Shown: positions 15,911 through 25,042, counted from the stretch's first letter. The stretch is DNA of 64,000 nucleotides from Acidobacteriota bacterium (GCA_947470805.1 CANIVU010000020.1:24478-88477), one strand, 5' to 3'. Notes: generated by a model from the sequence alone, not told the origin. Translations and numbers: made by a program.

Positions 15911-18900
15911 GAAGAGGAATTTGAGGCCTAGCTGGAGTTGGCGCATGGGCCGGGCATTGGTGACTTTGCCGAAGGTATTGGCGTTGGCGTTGGCGCCGGG
16001 GTTGCCGAGATTTACGATGTTGAAGAAGTTGGTTCCTTCCATGCGGAACTGGAACGATTTCTTCTCCGTGACGCGGATGTTGCGGGCGAGCGTCATGTCG
16101 AAGTTCTTCATGCCCGGGCCGTCCAGAATGTTCCTTCCCGCCGTGCCGGCGAAGTTGCGAATGGCGGCGTTCGTCCGGCTGAAGGCGGCTATGTTGAACC
16201 ACTGATTCACCACTTCGTCGCGGGTTCGGTTGGGGTTCATTTTTGGGTCGCCGATCAGGTCGGGACGGTCGTTGTTGTTGCCGTCGAGATTGAAGTCGGT
16301 TCCGGCTGTCACCGTTAACGGCGTGCCGCTGCGGAGGCTGGCGATCATGGCCGCCGACCAGCCGCCGGCGATCCAGCGGAGGGGGAGGTTCTTGGACCGG
16401 TTGAAGTAGCTGATGTCCCAGAGGCCGCTCAGGACCGCGTTGTGGCGACGGTCGCCGTTGGTGCGGCCACGGTCAAGGCCGATGTTGTTCCAGTCGGTCG
16501 CCTGCTGCTGGGTGGAGTTCTGGGTGTTGATGAAGTCCAGGCTCTTACCGAACGTATAGAAGCCGCGGACTGTGAAGCGCTTGGACATGCGCTTGTCGGC
16601 GGTCAGTTGAAAGCCGTGGTAGGCGGAGTTGAGGATGGACTTGGTGAGGCCCACGGTGGAGAGTACGCCGGGGAGGTAGGGGCGGCGGGCATTGACGTTG
16701 GCGGTGGTGGCGGTCGGCGTGAGCACCGGGTAGTTCTGGTCGGGGATGGCGGGGATGCGGTGGGTGAGCGTGCTGACGTAGGCCGCGGTGACGGAGACGG
16801 TTTGGGTGACCTGGCGCTGGATGGCGAAGTTCATCTGATACGAGTAGGGCGATTTGTAGCCCAAGTCGATGCCGACGATGGCGGAGGGGGCGATGAATTT
16901 GGGCGTTCCTGGCGAGTAGCTATAGGGGAACGGCGCGACGCCGCCGGGTTGGAGGCGGTAGGGATCGGAGAGGGTATAGACGTCGTTGAACTGCTGGCGG
17001 ATGGCGAAGGGCTGATTGTCCGAGGAGCTGTTCCACTGGTTGCCGGACATGGAGCCGAAGAAGATGCCGGCGGCGCCGCGGATGGCGGTTTTGCGGTCAC
17101 CCTTCGGGTCCCAGGCGAAGCCGAGGCGGGGGCTGACGTTGCCCCAGGGGATGCCGATGATGCCGCGTGCGACGCCCTTGTCGCCGGGGAAGAGGAGCCC
17201 AGCAGGAGCGGATGGCACCACGACGGATTTCGCGCCGGGAACGTAGGTGAGGTAGCGGTCGAAGGGATCCGTTGGCGGGGTCTGGATGTCCCAGCGGAGG
17301 CCGAGGTTGACGGTGAGGCGGTTGGAGGGGCGCCAGTCGTCCTGAATGAACATGGCGGAGTACCAGGAGTTGTTGATCTTGGTTGTCGGGGCGTCCTGGT
17401 TCATGGTGGCGGGGAGGCCCATGAGGAAGTCCGCTGTGGCGTTGCGGGTGCCGCGGGGGTTGTTGGTGGTGAAGGAGAAATTGCCGTAGTTATTCAGCAG
17501 CGTGTCGTGGATCATCTTTTCGAGGATCAGTTCGCCGCCGATGCGGATGTTGTGCCGGTTGGAGGTGTAGGAGAAGACGTCGCGGATCTGGTACTGATTG
17601 CTGCCGGCGACGGGGCCGGGGATGGCGGAGTTGAGATTGAAACGGCCGGCGACTTGGATTTGCGGGAGGGACGGGGGGCCCTGGATCTGGTATTTGGAGC
17701 CGAGGTCGCCGAGGGAGATGCCGGGGTAGTTGGTACGGCCGCCGAAGTTGCGGATGTAGGAGGCGCGGAGCTCGTTGATTTTGTTGGGAGCGACGATCCA
17801 GGTGTCGGAGAGGTTGTAGTTGTATTGGGACCAGGTGAAGTCGCGGGAGACCCAGGGGAGGTTGCCGAGGAGGCCGACGAGGTCGGAGCCTTTGGAGTAG
17901 AAGAGGCTGGCGGTGAGACGGTGGTTGGTGGAGAGGTTGTGGTCGCCTTTGAAGATGAGTTCGTCGGTATCGCGGGGGTGGGGGATTTGGGATTCGAAGT
18001 TGCCGTTGGCGAGGTTGGGCAGGGGGACGTAGGTAGAGAGAATTTTGACGGCGACAGGGTCGAAGCGGGAGGCGGGGATGATGCGGCCGGGGAAGGGGGC
18101 GTTGGCGGCGAGTGGATCGACGGGGGCGGTGCCGGGGGAGCGGGAGAGATCGCCGGTGCGTTCGATGGCGGTGAAGGGGGTGGCGGTGTTGGCGAAGATA
18201 TTGGTTCGCTCGCGGAGGCCGGAGTAGGAGCCGAAGATGAACGTCTTGTTCTTGACGATGGGGCCGCCGAGGGTGCCGCCGAACTGGTTGCGGTGGAGGG
18301 CGTCGACGGTGAGGTTGGACTGGCCGGGGAGCCAGCGGCGGGCGTTTATCTGGTTGTTTCGCAGGAATTCAAAGAGGGTGCCGTGCCATTGGTTGGTGCC
18401 GGATTTGGTGACCATGGTGACGGAGCCACCGGCGAAGCGGCCTTCGTCGGCGGGGTAGGAATTCGTTGTGACGCGGAATTCCTGGATGGCGTCGGGGTTG
18501 GGTGCGGAGTTGCCGGTGTTGCGGAGGCCGTTGGTGTTGGAGCCGCCGTCGAGGGAGTAGTTGACGGAACCGATACCGGAATTGGGGGAGCCGTTCACGA
18601 CTGTTACTTGTTGGGGGGAGCCGAAATTATCGGCGGCGGTGTCGGTGGTGTCGACGCCGGCGGTGAGGGTGAGGAGGGTGTAGATGTCGCGATTGACGAG
18701 GGGGAGGGCGTCGATTTCCTTGTTGGTGACCATGGAGCCGAGGCCGGGTTTGGTGGTTTCGACGATGTTGGCTTCGGCGGTGACTTCGATGGTTTCCGAG
18801 ACGGCGCCGACTTCAAGTTTGGGGTCGAGGGTGAGGGTGGCGCCGACTTCGAGGGTGACCGGGGATTGCTCGTATTTCTTATAACCGGTGAAAGAAACCT

Positions 18901-19123
18901 CGATTTTATAGCGGCCGATGGGGAGGAGGGGGAGGGTGTAATTGCCGGCGGCGTTGGAGGTGGTGGCGCGGGCGTTGGCGGTGTCGATGTTGGTTGCGAC
19001 GACTTTGGCACCGGGGACGACGCCGCCGGAGGAGTCAGAAACCGTTCCGGAGAGGGAAGCGGTGGTGGTTTGGGCGAGTGCGGACGCAGCTAGCGCAAGG
19101 ATAATAACGAAGACCCGAAGCAT
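15908..19123 (-). CDS. TonB-dependent receptor, Oar-like, with carboxypeptidase-regulatory domain
   Basis: 1071-aa outer-membrane receptor. Signal peptide MLRVFVIILALAASALAQ; carboxypeptidase-regulatory sandwich at about 22-105 (ASLSGTVSDSSGGVVPGAKV); plug with IDALPLVNRDIYTLLTLTAG and SLDGGSNTNGLRNTG; TKSGTNQWHGTLFEFLRN at the plug-barrel boundary; barrel to the terminal LGLKFLF. The open frame continues upstream, but that part is the shadow of the next gene, so the start was put at the signal peptide. Its stop codon lies inside a REP-like repeat. Confidence 0.9.
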   Translation of the reverse strand: MLRVFVIILALAASALAQTTTASLSGTVSDSSGGVVPGAKVVATNIDTANARATTSNAAGNYTLPLLPIGRYKIEVSFTGYKKYEQSPVTLEVGATLTLDPKLEVGAVSETIEVTAEANIVETTKPGLGSMVTNKEIDALPLVNRDIYTLLTLTAGVDTTDTAADNFGSPQQVTVVNGSPNSGIGSVNYSLDGGSNTNGLRNTGNSAPNPDAIQEFRVTTNSYPADEGRFAGGSVTMVTKSGTNQWHGTLFEFLRNNQINARRWLPGQSNLTVDALHRNQFGGTLGGPIVKNKTFIFGSYSGLRERTNIFANTATPFTAIERTGDLSRSPGTAPVDPLAANAPFPGRIIPASRFDPVAVKILSTYVPLPNLANGNFESQIPHPRDTDELIFKGDHNLSTNHRLTASLFYSKGSDLVGLLGNLPWVSRDFTWSQYNYNLSDTWIVAPNKINELRASYIRNFGGRTNYPGISLGDLGSKYQIQGPPSLPQIQVAGRFNLNSAIPGPVAGSNQYQIRDVFSYTSNRHNIRIGGELILEKMIHDTLLNNYGNFSFTTNNPRGTRNATADFLMGLPATMNQDAPTTKINNSWYSAMFIQDDWRPSNRLTVNLGLRWDIQTPPTDPFDRYLTYVPGAKSVVVPSAPAGLLFPGDKGVARGIIGIPWGNVSPRLGFAWDPKGDRKTAIRGAAGIFFGSMSGNQWNSSSDNQPFAIRQQFNDVYTLSDPYRLQPGGVAPFPYSYSPGTPKFIAPSAIVGIDLGYKSPYSYQMNFAIQRQVTQTVSVTAAYVSTLTHRIPAIPDQNYPVLTPTATTANVNARRPYLPGVLSTVGLTKSILNSAYHGFQLTADKRMSKRFTVRGFYTFGKSLDFINTQNSTQQQATDWNNIGLDRGRTNGDRRHNAVLSGLWDISYFNRSKNLPLRWIAGGWSAAMIASLRSGTPLTVTAGTDFNLDGNNNDRPDLIGDPKMNPNRTRDEVVNQWFNIAAFSRTNAAIRNFAGTAGRNILDGPGMKNFDMTLARNIRVTEKKSFQFRMEGTNFFNIVNLGNPGANANANTFGKVTNARPMRQLQLGLKFLF

Positions 19124-19154
19124 ACCCTGACGGTAGACCCAGTTCGGGTGAGAG

Positions 19155-19487
19155 TCAAGACGCGGCGAGGCGTTTGTCGCGGTTGCGGGCGAGGTACTCG
19201 GAGAGTTTGAGCGGGGTGCGGGACCCCTTTTCCATATGGCGCTGGACGGCGCGCTGGTAGCGGCGAAGGGTTTCGCGCTTTTGGCCGTCTTTGAGTTCGC
19301 ACATTTGGATATCGAGGAGGATATCGATTTCCCAGGGGCGGAAGGTATTCCGGATGAGTTTGCCCTTGAGCAGTTCACTCATGAGGCGATTGAACTGGGT
19401 GAGGATGGTCTCGGCGTCGAGTTCAGGAAGCCCTTCGATCTGGCGGGAGGGGCGGTCCACTTCGGCTTTTTTGGGGGGGAGATTCAT
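19155..19487 (-). CDS. Small conserved-looking protein of unknown function
   Basis: 110 aa, soluble, rich in charged residues, no signal peptide. The segment MSELLKGKLIRNTFRPWEIDIL and the tail LSEYLARNRDKR look like a folded helical protein and not chance sequence. I do not recognise a family. It ends 31 bases before the receptor start on the same strand, so the two could be co-transcribed. The start codon has only a weak ribosome site. Confidence 0.6.
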   Translation of the reverse strand: MNLPPKKAEVDRPSRQIEGLPELDAETILTQFNRLMSELLKGKLIRNTFRPWEIDILLDIQMCELKDGQKRETLRRYQRAVQRHMEKGSRTPLKLSEYLARNRDKRLAAS

Positions 19488-19659
19488 TTTGCGGTCTGTC
19501 GCGTACCCGTACTCACATGTATAACCGTACCTGAGTGCGGCTATCCGTCTTGAGTTTACAATATTCGCGGGAAATGGGGACCTAAGGGTTTTCCCTTTAT
19601 TTGATTTTGATTTCGCCTAGGCCTTTTGGGGGAAGCGAGAGCAATACAATGTTTGGGTG

Positions 19660-21354
19660 ATGCGAACCTCGGTACTTTTCTTCTTTGTTGTGTTGGGCTT
19701 GAGCTTCGGCGCGGTGGCGCCGGAGGATGCGCGGCTGGCGGAGCCGGTGGGGACAAACACGCCGTTTTTTGAGGGACGGTTCGCGGGGTGGCCTGGGGGG
19801 ATGACGCGTGCGGCGTGGGAGAAGCGGAAGGTGGAGTTGCGCCGGCAGATATTGGTGGCGGCGGGGTTGGAGCCGTTGCCGACTAAGCGGTCGACGCCGC
19901 GGGCGCGCTATTACGGGAAGCAGAGGTTTGACGGGTTCACGGTGGAGAAGGTTTTGATTGAGACTTCGCCGGGGTATTGGCTGGGTGGGAATTTGTTCCG
20001 GCCTTTGGCGGGGGGCGGGAAGCGGCCGGCGATTGTGAGTCCGCACGGGCATTGGAAGAACGGGCGGGCGGAGCAGACGGAGTTGGGTAATATTCCGGCG
20101 CGGGGGGCGATGTTGGCGCGGATGGGGTTTGTGGTTTTGAACTACGACATGGTGGGGTATAACGACACGAAGCAGACGCCGCATGCGTTTGGGGAGCCGT
20201 TGTGGAACTGGGGTCCGATGGGGCTGCAGTTGTGGAATTCGATCCGGGTGGTGGATTATTTGGTTGGGCTGGAGGATGTGGACGGGGGGCGGATTGGGGC
20301 GACGGGGGCGTCGGGCGGGGGGACGCAGACGTTTTTGTTGACGGCGGTGGATGAGCGGATCCGGTGGTCGGCGCCGGTGAATATGATCTCGGGGGTGATG
20401 CAGGGCGGGTCGCCGTGTGAGAATGCGCCGGGGTTGCGGGTGGGGACTTTTAATGTGGAATTGGCGGCGATGATGGCACCGCGGCCGATGTTGATGGTGG
20501 CGGCGACGGGGGATTGGACACGGAATACGCCGCGGCAGGAGTTTCCCGCGATGCGGTCGTTGTATGGGTTATTTGATGCGGCGCCGTTAGTGGAGATGGT
20601 GCAGATTACGGCTCCGCATAATTACAACCGGGCGTCGCGGGAGGCGGTTTACGACTTTTTTGCGCGGAGGGCGTTGGGGCTGGCGGCGGGGCCGAAGGAG
20701 TCGGGGATACCGGTGTTTTCCGATTTGCTGGTCGGGGAAGTCCCGGAAGGGGCACTGGATTATGAGGGGGTTTTTCGGCAGTTTCGGGATCGCGTGTTGG
20801 CGGCGCCGGTGTCGCGGGAGCGGTTGCGGTGGGCATTGATGGCGGAGTGGCCGGAGCGGGTGGAGTCCTTGGTGGCTGCTGATGGGTGGTTTGTGTTGAC
20901 GCGGACGGGGCGTGGTGACCGGGTGGTGGGGCGTGAGATTGAGGGGGAGGGGCCGGGGGTGTTGGTGGTTTCGCCGGGTGGGGTTGGTTTGGCTGGTTCT
21001 GATCCGAAGGTGCGGGCTTTGGTGGCGGCGGGGCGGCGGGTGGTGTTGTTGGAACCGTTTAAGGGGCGGCCGGAAGTGGGTTTTTATTCGACTTTTCAGC
21101 GGACGGAGGCGGCGGAGCGGGCGCAGGATATTTTGACGGCGTTGCGGTGGATGGGGGAGGGGACGGAGGTGTTGGGGTTGGGGGATGGGGCTGTTTGGGC
21201 GGCGGTGGCGGGGGCGATGGCGCCATCGGGGGCGAAGATGTTGGGGGATGCTGGCGGGTTTGCGGGGACGGATGCGGAGTGGAAGCGGGTGTTTCCGGCG
21301 CCGGGGATTCAGTGGGCTGGGGGGTGGAAGGCGGTGTTGGCGTTGGTGCGGTAG
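19660..21354 (+). CDS. Secreted alpha/beta hydrolase (acetyl-xylan-esterase/dienelactone-hydrolase-like)
   Basis: 564-aa secreted hydrolase; a GTG just before the ATG is an alternative start. Signal peptide MRTSVLFFFVVLGLSFGAVA. The N-terminal domain resembles the family of large acetyl esterases: SPGYWLGGNLFRP, IVSPHGHW at 126-132, NYDMVGYNDT, nucleophile GATGASGGG with Ser218, and a histidine in ITAPHNYN near 315. The C-terminal 200 residues resemble a second, weaker hydrolase lobe. The coding strand is extremely G-rich. It probably removes acyl groups from plant or microbial polysaccharide; the substrate is inferred. Confidence 0.78.
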   Translation: MRTSVLFFFVVLGLSFGAVAPEDARLAEPVGTNTPFFEGRFAGWPGGMTRAAWEKRKVELRRQILVAAGLEPLPTKRSTPRARYYGKQRFDGFTVEKVLIETSPGYWLGGNLFRPLAGGGKRPAIVSPHGHWKNGRAEQTELGNIPARGAMLARMGFVVLNYDMVGYNDTKQTPHAFGEPLWNWGPMGLQLWNSIRVVDYLVGLEDVDGGRIGATGASGGGTQTFLLTAVDERIRWSAPVNMISGVMQGGSPCENAPGLRVGTFNVELAAMMAPRPMLMVAATGDWTRNTPRQEFPAMRSLYGLFDAAPLVEMVQITAPHNYNRASREAVYDFFARRALGLAAGPKESGIPVFSDLLVGEVPEGALDYEGVFRQFRDRVLAAPVSRERLRWALMAEWPERVESLVAADGWFVLTRTGRGDRVVGREIEGEGPGVLVVSPGGVGLAGSDPKVRALVAAGRRVVLLEPFKGRPEVGFYSTFQRTEAAERAQDILTALRWMGEGTEVLGLGDGAVWAAVAGAMAPSGAKMLGDAGGFAGTDAEWKRVFPAPGIQWAGGWKAVLALVR

Positions 21355-21409
21355 GGGAAATCGGGAATCTGGGGTTTTCCTGGTAGCACGGCTCCAAGGG
21401 AAATCCTGG
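21355..21409. repeat. REP-like element, copy D
   Basis: Starts directly after the hydrolase stop codon. Arms GGGGAAATCGGGAATC and GGTTTTCC, core GGTAGCACGGCTCC, then AAGGGAAATCCTGG. One of two tandem copies immediately upstream of the RAYT gene. Confidence 0.85.
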
Positions 21410-21421
21410 GCGCGTGTGGCA

Positions 21422-21477
21422 GGGGAAATCGGTAATCGAGGGTTTTTCCGGTAGCACGGCTCCAAGGGAAATCTGAG
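21422..21477. repeat. REP-like element, copy E
   Basis: Same orientation as copy D and separated from it by about a dozen bases, so the two form a tandem BIME-like pair. It ends about 33 bases before the transposase ATG. Confidence 0.85.
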
Positions 21478-21510
21478 AGAGGATTTGGGTTGGGATGGCA
21501 CTTAATTTGT

Positions 21511-22080
21511 ATGGCGCGACGGATGCGTGAACGGATTGCCGGGGCGGCTGTGCATGTCTGGCAACGTGGAAATGAACAGCGAACCGTGTTTTCAAAAGAC
21601 TCTGAAAACCGTTTGTTTTTGAGTATTCTGCTCCGGCAATGCGAGTGGTATGGCGTTCATTTGGCTGGATACTGTTTGATGACGAACCACTACCACTTAA
21701 TTGTGGTCGGGGAGCGGGAAGATTCAGTTTCACGAGCGGTCGGGATGGTCAATCAGGAGTATTCGGCGTTCCGGCATCGGACGGAAGGGACAAAGGGCCA
21801 GTTGTGGCAGAACCGGTATGGGTCGAAGATATTGACGGCAAGTCATTACTGGTCGGCGCTTTGCTATGTGGAGCGGAATCCGGTGGAGGCAGGGATCGTG
21901 GAACGAGCTTGGGATTGGGAATGGTCGAGTGCTCGGGCTCGGTTGGGGATGGTTACCGAAGAGGGGTTGGATCTTCGGCGGTGGCAGGATCAGTACGATG
22001 TTGTGAGTTGGCGGAAAGTACTGGAGACAGGTTTGTATGAGCAGGCGCTGGAGGCGCGTGTTGGGGTCAGGGGATTCTGA
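21511..22080 (+). CDS. REP-associated tyrosine transposase (RAYT, Y1/HUH family)
   Basis: 189-aa single-strand DNA transposase of the TnpA-REP group, which processes REP hairpins without being a conventional IS. The start MARRMRERIAGAAVHVWQRG aligns with the usual family opening. The HUH metal-binding motif is HYH at 60-62 within LMTNHYHLIV. The likely catalytic tyrosine is Tyr84 (NQEYSAFRHR), followed by the family pattern GQLWQNRYGSKIL and YVERNPVEAGIV. The size is typical. It is bracketed by REP-like copies D and E upstream and F downstream, with no terminal inverted repeats of an IS. A longer TTG-started version (21490) is possible but unlikely. Confidence 0.87.
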   Translation: MARRMRERIAGAAVHVWQRGNEQRTVFSKDSENRLFLSILLRQCEWYGVHLAGYCLMTNHYHLIVVGEREDSVSRAVGMVNQEYSAFRHRTEGTKGQLWQNRYGSKILTASHYWSALCYVERNPVEAGIVERAWDWEWSSARARLGMVTEEGLDLRRWQDQYDVVSWRKVLETGLYEQALEARVGVRGF

Positions 22081-22125
22081 AATTACGGACAAATCCGGTA
22101 GCACGGCTCCAGGGGGAATCCTAGG
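22070..22125. repeat. REP-like element, copy F
   Basis: Core GGTAGCACGGCTCC followed by AGGGGGAATCC. It spans the gap between the convergent RAYT and SirB1-like genes and contains both of their stop codons (22078-22080 plus strand; 22121-22123 minus strand). Confidence 0.82.
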
Positions 22126-22945
22126 GGTGGGAGGAGCGGAGGAGGTAGCGGTCCAGGGCGGCGATTTGGTCTTCGACACGCTGACGGTCGCGGGCTTCCG
22201 GGCTTAGGACCAGGTACTGCTGGAAGTCGCTCTTGGCGGCTTGATACTTTCTTAGTTCGACGTTGACGGCGCCTCTTAGGATGTAGCTATCGGGGTCGGC
22301 GGGGGCGGCTTCGACTAGGAGGTCGAGGACTTGGCCCGCCTTTACGTACGACTTGCCGCGGAGGTAGATGGACCGCAGGTTGTTGAGCATGCGGACCATG
22401 ATCTGGCGGTTGGTGACGGGGTTGAGGATGGCTGGCGATGGGGTCATGTCCATGCCGGTCATCTGGCGGCCGAGGTCGAAGCACTGCTCTTCGTCGAGGA
22501 GTTCGCCGTTGTTGTAGACGTCGACGAAGGTTTGGAAGTCCTCTTCGTCGTAGCGGACGATGAAGTGGCCGGGGAGGCCGACGCCGGCCATCGGCATGTC
22601 GAGGCGATCGGCGATGGAGAGATAGACGACGGCGAGGGAGATGGGGATGCCCTGGCGGGAGGCGATCACCTCGTTGATGCAGCTATTGCGGGCGTTGTAG
22701 TAGTCCGATTGGTTGCCGGCGAAGCCTTGTTCGCGGAAGAAGAATTCGTGGAGGACCTGGAGGCGTTCGACGGCGTCGTACTCCATGCGCATGCGGGCGT
22801 CGATTTCGGTGGCGTAGGAGTCGAGGATGTCGAGGAAGGGACGCGGGTCGAGATTGGGAAACTCAATGCGGCTGAGTTCGAGGGCGGCCAAATCGAGAGG
22901 TGCGTCGGAGTCCTCTCTTCGCAATAAATCACGCAGGGTATCCAT
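22121..22945 (-). CDS. SirB1-like transglutaminase-fold protein with TPR-like tail
   Basis: 274-aa cytoplasmic protein of the SirB1/YchA type. The signature stretch is NSCINEVIASRQGIPISLAV followed by VYLSIADRLDMPMAGVGLPGHF, the family's best conserved block. The C-terminal third (from about 185) is helical with TPR-like repeats (AGQVLDLLVEAAPADPDSYI). In proteobacteria the gene sits near prfA/hemK; here there is no such context. The biochemical function of the family is not established. Confidence 0.82.
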   Translation of the reverse strand: MDTLRDLLRREDSDAPLDLAALELSRIEFPNLDPRPFLDILDSYATEIDARMRMEYDAVERLQVLHEFFFREQGFAGNQSDYYNARNSCINEVIASRQGIPISLAVVYLSIADRLDMPMAGVGLPGHFIVRYDEEDFQTFVDVYNNGELLDEEQCFDLGRQMTGMDMTPSPAILNPVTNRQIMVRMLNNLRSIYLRGKSYVKAGQVLDLLVEAAPADPDSYILRGAVNVELRKYQAAKSDFQQYLVLSPEARDRQRVEDQIAALDRYLLRSSHP

Positions 22946-22975
22946 AAACTGCCCGTGCCGCTAGAATACCATTTC

Positions 22976-23932
22976 ATGTGGATTTCAGGCTTGTTGCTGG
23001 CGATAACTTTGACGGCCGCGGGTCGGTGGGTGGCGCCGGGGGAGTTGCGTGGCGGAGGAGCGGATCCTAGCACGACGGGTCGATTTTTTGTTTGGGGTTC
23101 GGCGGTTTGGATTTCGGAGGGGAAGGGGTTGCGGGAGGTGGCGCGGGGGGCGTTTGGGTTTGACGATGGCGGGTGTGTTTTTGATGCGGACGGGGATGGG
23201 ATGTCGGACTTGGTTTTGGCTCGGCGGAGTGGGACGGGGGTGTTGGGGGAGTTGGTGCTTTTGCGGGCGCCGGGGTTTGTGGCGGAGCGGATTGATACCG
23301 ATGTGGAGTTGCACGATTGCCGGGCGGCGACGTTGTTTGGGCGGCGGGGATTCCTGATGATCCATCGGGGGGCGCAGGTGCGGTTTTATTGGCTTGATAA
23401 GGGGAAGTGGGCGGTGCAGGAGGTGTATTCGATCTATACGGCCTCGCGGCAGGCTGGGCTGGCGTTGGCGGATGTGGACGGGGATGGGAGGGTGGATATT
23501 TTTGCGGGGAATTATTGGGTTCGTTCGCCGGAGGCGTTTGATTTGCCGTGGCGGATTTTTGCGATTCATCTGCACCATGAGGACGAGACGGCGGCTTCGT
23601 TTGTGTATGGGGCGTGGCCGGATTTGTTGGTTGGGGCGCAGCGGGAGCGGATGGGGACGCCGGTGCGGGTGTTTCGGCCGGGGGCGGATCGGAAGTTGGA
23701 GTGGGCGGAGAGTGCGGTGGGTGGGGCGTGGTTGGACAGGCCGACGGGGGCGGTGGTTATTGGGGATTTGGTGGTGTTTGGGGATGGGTTGGGGTTGATG
23801 GTTGTGCGGCCGCGGATAGGTTCGGTTGAGCGGGTGAGGGGGCGGGCGGTGGTGGGAGTGTGGGAGGCGGGAGGGGTGGTTTATTCGGTTTCGGCGCGGG
23901 AGGTACGGGGGTGGCGGTTACGGGAAAATTGA
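22976..23932 (+). CDS. Secreted FG-GAP/VCBS-type protein
   Basis: 318-aa secreted protein with signal peptide MWISGLLLAITLTAAG. It has calcium-binding FG-GAP loops FDADGDGMSDLVLA and LADVDGDGRVDIFAG, suggesting a partial beta-propeller. The open frame continues seven codons upstream of the chosen ATG, but the start at MWIS gives the better leader. Divergent from the SirB1-like gene with only 30 bases between starts. Very G-rich coding strand. Function unknown. Confidence 0.75.
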   Translation: MWISGLLLAITLTAAGRWVAPGELRGGGADPSTTGRFFVWGSAVWISEGKGLREVARGAFGFDDGGCVFDADGDGMSDLVLARRSGTGVLGELVLLRAPGFVAERIDTDVELHDCRAATLFGRRGFLMIHRGAQVRFYWLDKGKWAVQEVYSIYTASRQAGLALADVDGDGRVDIFAGNYWVRSPEAFDLPWRIFAIHLHHEDETAASFVYGAWPDLLVGAQRERMGTPVRVFRPGADRKLEWAESAVGGAWLDRPTGAVVIGDLVVFGDGLGLMVVRPRIGSVERVRGRAVVGVWEAGGVVYSVSAREVRGWRLREN

Positions 23933-23940
23933 TGCGTGTG

Positions 23941-23960
23941 TGACACGGGTTTATTGGGGG
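23941..23960. repeat. GTGTGTGACAC-type short repeat, first copy
   Basis: A short element beginning just upstream (GTGTGTGACACGG at about 23936-23948) sits at the 3' end of the first of two adjacent minus-strand membrane-protein genes. A matching element lies at 24473-24486 at the 3' end of the second. Confidence 0.4.
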
Positions 23961-24433
23961 TGGGCGGCGGCGTCCTTGAGGTAGGAGCGGATCTCGGTGA
24001 TCTTGAACTGCAGGTAGATCGGTCCGAACAAAAACACGAATACCCCGTTGCAACTGATCCACGGGCCGGCGACGGAAGTGCTGTAATCGATGATTAGATC
24101 TTTTACTCGGAAGTTAGCAAAGATCAATGGCGCGGTGCCTGCCAGGCGGATTAGCGTGCCCATACTGGCCTCGAATGAACCAGCAGTCGCTCCCGATGTA
24201 TAGACCACCTCCACAATCAACAGAATGATGCCGGCCAGATAGAGCAAAAGAGTAACTGGAGAACGCTGCGCCTTATTCGCCCATATCCCCAGCACGATGC
24301 ACCAGATGTACAAAAAGACGCCAAAAGTAACGATGCTGAGTCCGAGGACGGCCAGCCAGTGTAACTCCGGCGGAGCAGGAATGCGGTCCGGTCGGGTTGC
24401 TGGACTGCGATCCGTACTTAGGTTCAGATTCAC
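23951..24433 (-). CDS. Small integral membrane protein, DUF4234-like
   Basis: 160 aa with a Pro-rich N-terminus and four probable helices at about 26-50, 60-80, 92-108 and 122-142. The segment LGLSIVTFGVFLYIWCIVLG resembles the first helix of DUF4234-type membrane proteins. The C-terminus KITEIRSYLKDAAAHPQ is charged and probably cytoplasmic. Base composition is more balanced than the G-rich neighbours. The role is unknown. Confidence 0.6.
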   Translation of the reverse strand: MNLNLSTDRSPATRPDRIPAPPELHWLAVLGLSIVTFGVFLYIWCIVLGIWANKAQRSPVTLLLYLAGIILLIVEVVYTSGATAGSFEASMGTLIRLAGTAPLIFANFRVKDLIIDYSTSVAGPWISCNGVFVFLFGPIYLQFKITEIRSYLKDAAAHPQ

Positions 24434-24466
24434 GGTCGCTATGTTAGCACAATGGCGGGTTCGGGA

Positions 24467-25030
24467 TTAAATTGTGTGTGACACAGTTTTCGGGGGACTA
24501 GAGGCGGTAATACAGGAAGGCACGAGGAGTGCGAGAACGATCGCGAACTGAAGGTAGCGGAGAGCGATGCGGGGTAGGTCGATGTCGCGGTACGTGGTTT
24601 GGGGCGGGTTCCATGAACGGATAATGTCGAGGAGCACGGGGTAGTCGTCGAGAGCCGAGTTGGCGGTGATGGCGCGGCGGTTGGCGGCTTTCAGGGTGAA
24701 ATATGTCGCGGTGATCTCCAGGGCCATCGCTTCCTGACGGGAGATTGCGAACGGTCCGACTTGGAGGGATTCGCTGGAACAGGTATATGTCAGCGCGCCG
24801 AGTTGGCGACGGAGACGGAAGAACCACAGCGTGAGAGACCAGATGAGTGTGGCCGGGGCCGTGGCTAAGAAGATAATGCGGCTTGGCAGGGAACTGCTTG
24901 CGCTGAACTGCCAGGCGGCCGCCATTAGAACCAGCACTCCGACCCCGGCTGCCGGCAGGATCGATTTGATGACGGTGAGCGCGGCGCGGTGGGCGGAGGC
25001 GGGGGTGTAGGTGAAGGTTCTTGGCTCCAC
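24467..25030 (-). CDS. Membrane protein of unknown function
   Basis: 187 aa with two N-terminal helices (about 17-42 and 51-72), a soluble middle part of beta character (LTYTCSSESLQVGPFAISRQEAMALE), reminiscent of membrane-anchored PH-like domains, and a C-terminal helix at about 158-175. It follows guaB by 12 bases on the same strand. The last residues (KTVSHTI) are encoded by the short GTGTGTGACAC repeat. I do not recognise a family. Confidence 0.6.
   Translation of the reverse strand: MEPRTFTYTPASAHRAALTVIKSILPAAGVGVLVLMAAAWQFSASSSLPSRIIFLATAPATLIWSLTLWFFRLRRQLGALTYTCSSESLQVGPFAISRQEAMALEITATYFTLKAANRRAITANSALDDYPVLLDIIRSWNPPQTTYRDIDLPRIALRYLQFAIVLALLVPSCITASSPPKTVSHTI
24473..24486. repeat. 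GTGTGTGACAC-type short repeat, second copy
   Basis: GTGTGTGACACAG, matching the copy at about 23936-23948. It provides the last codons of the 187-aa membrane-protein gene. Confidence 0.4.
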
Positions 25031-25042
25031 GCTTCCTTTTCG

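Noticed and set aside
21490..21510. TTG start extending the RAYT by seven residues
   Set aside because: The family begins at MARxxR; the extension adds no recognisable sequence.
21496..21512. Sigma-54-like TGGCAC...TTGT upstream of the RAYT
   Set aside because: The -12 element lacks the GC dinucleotide and the element overlaps the start codon.
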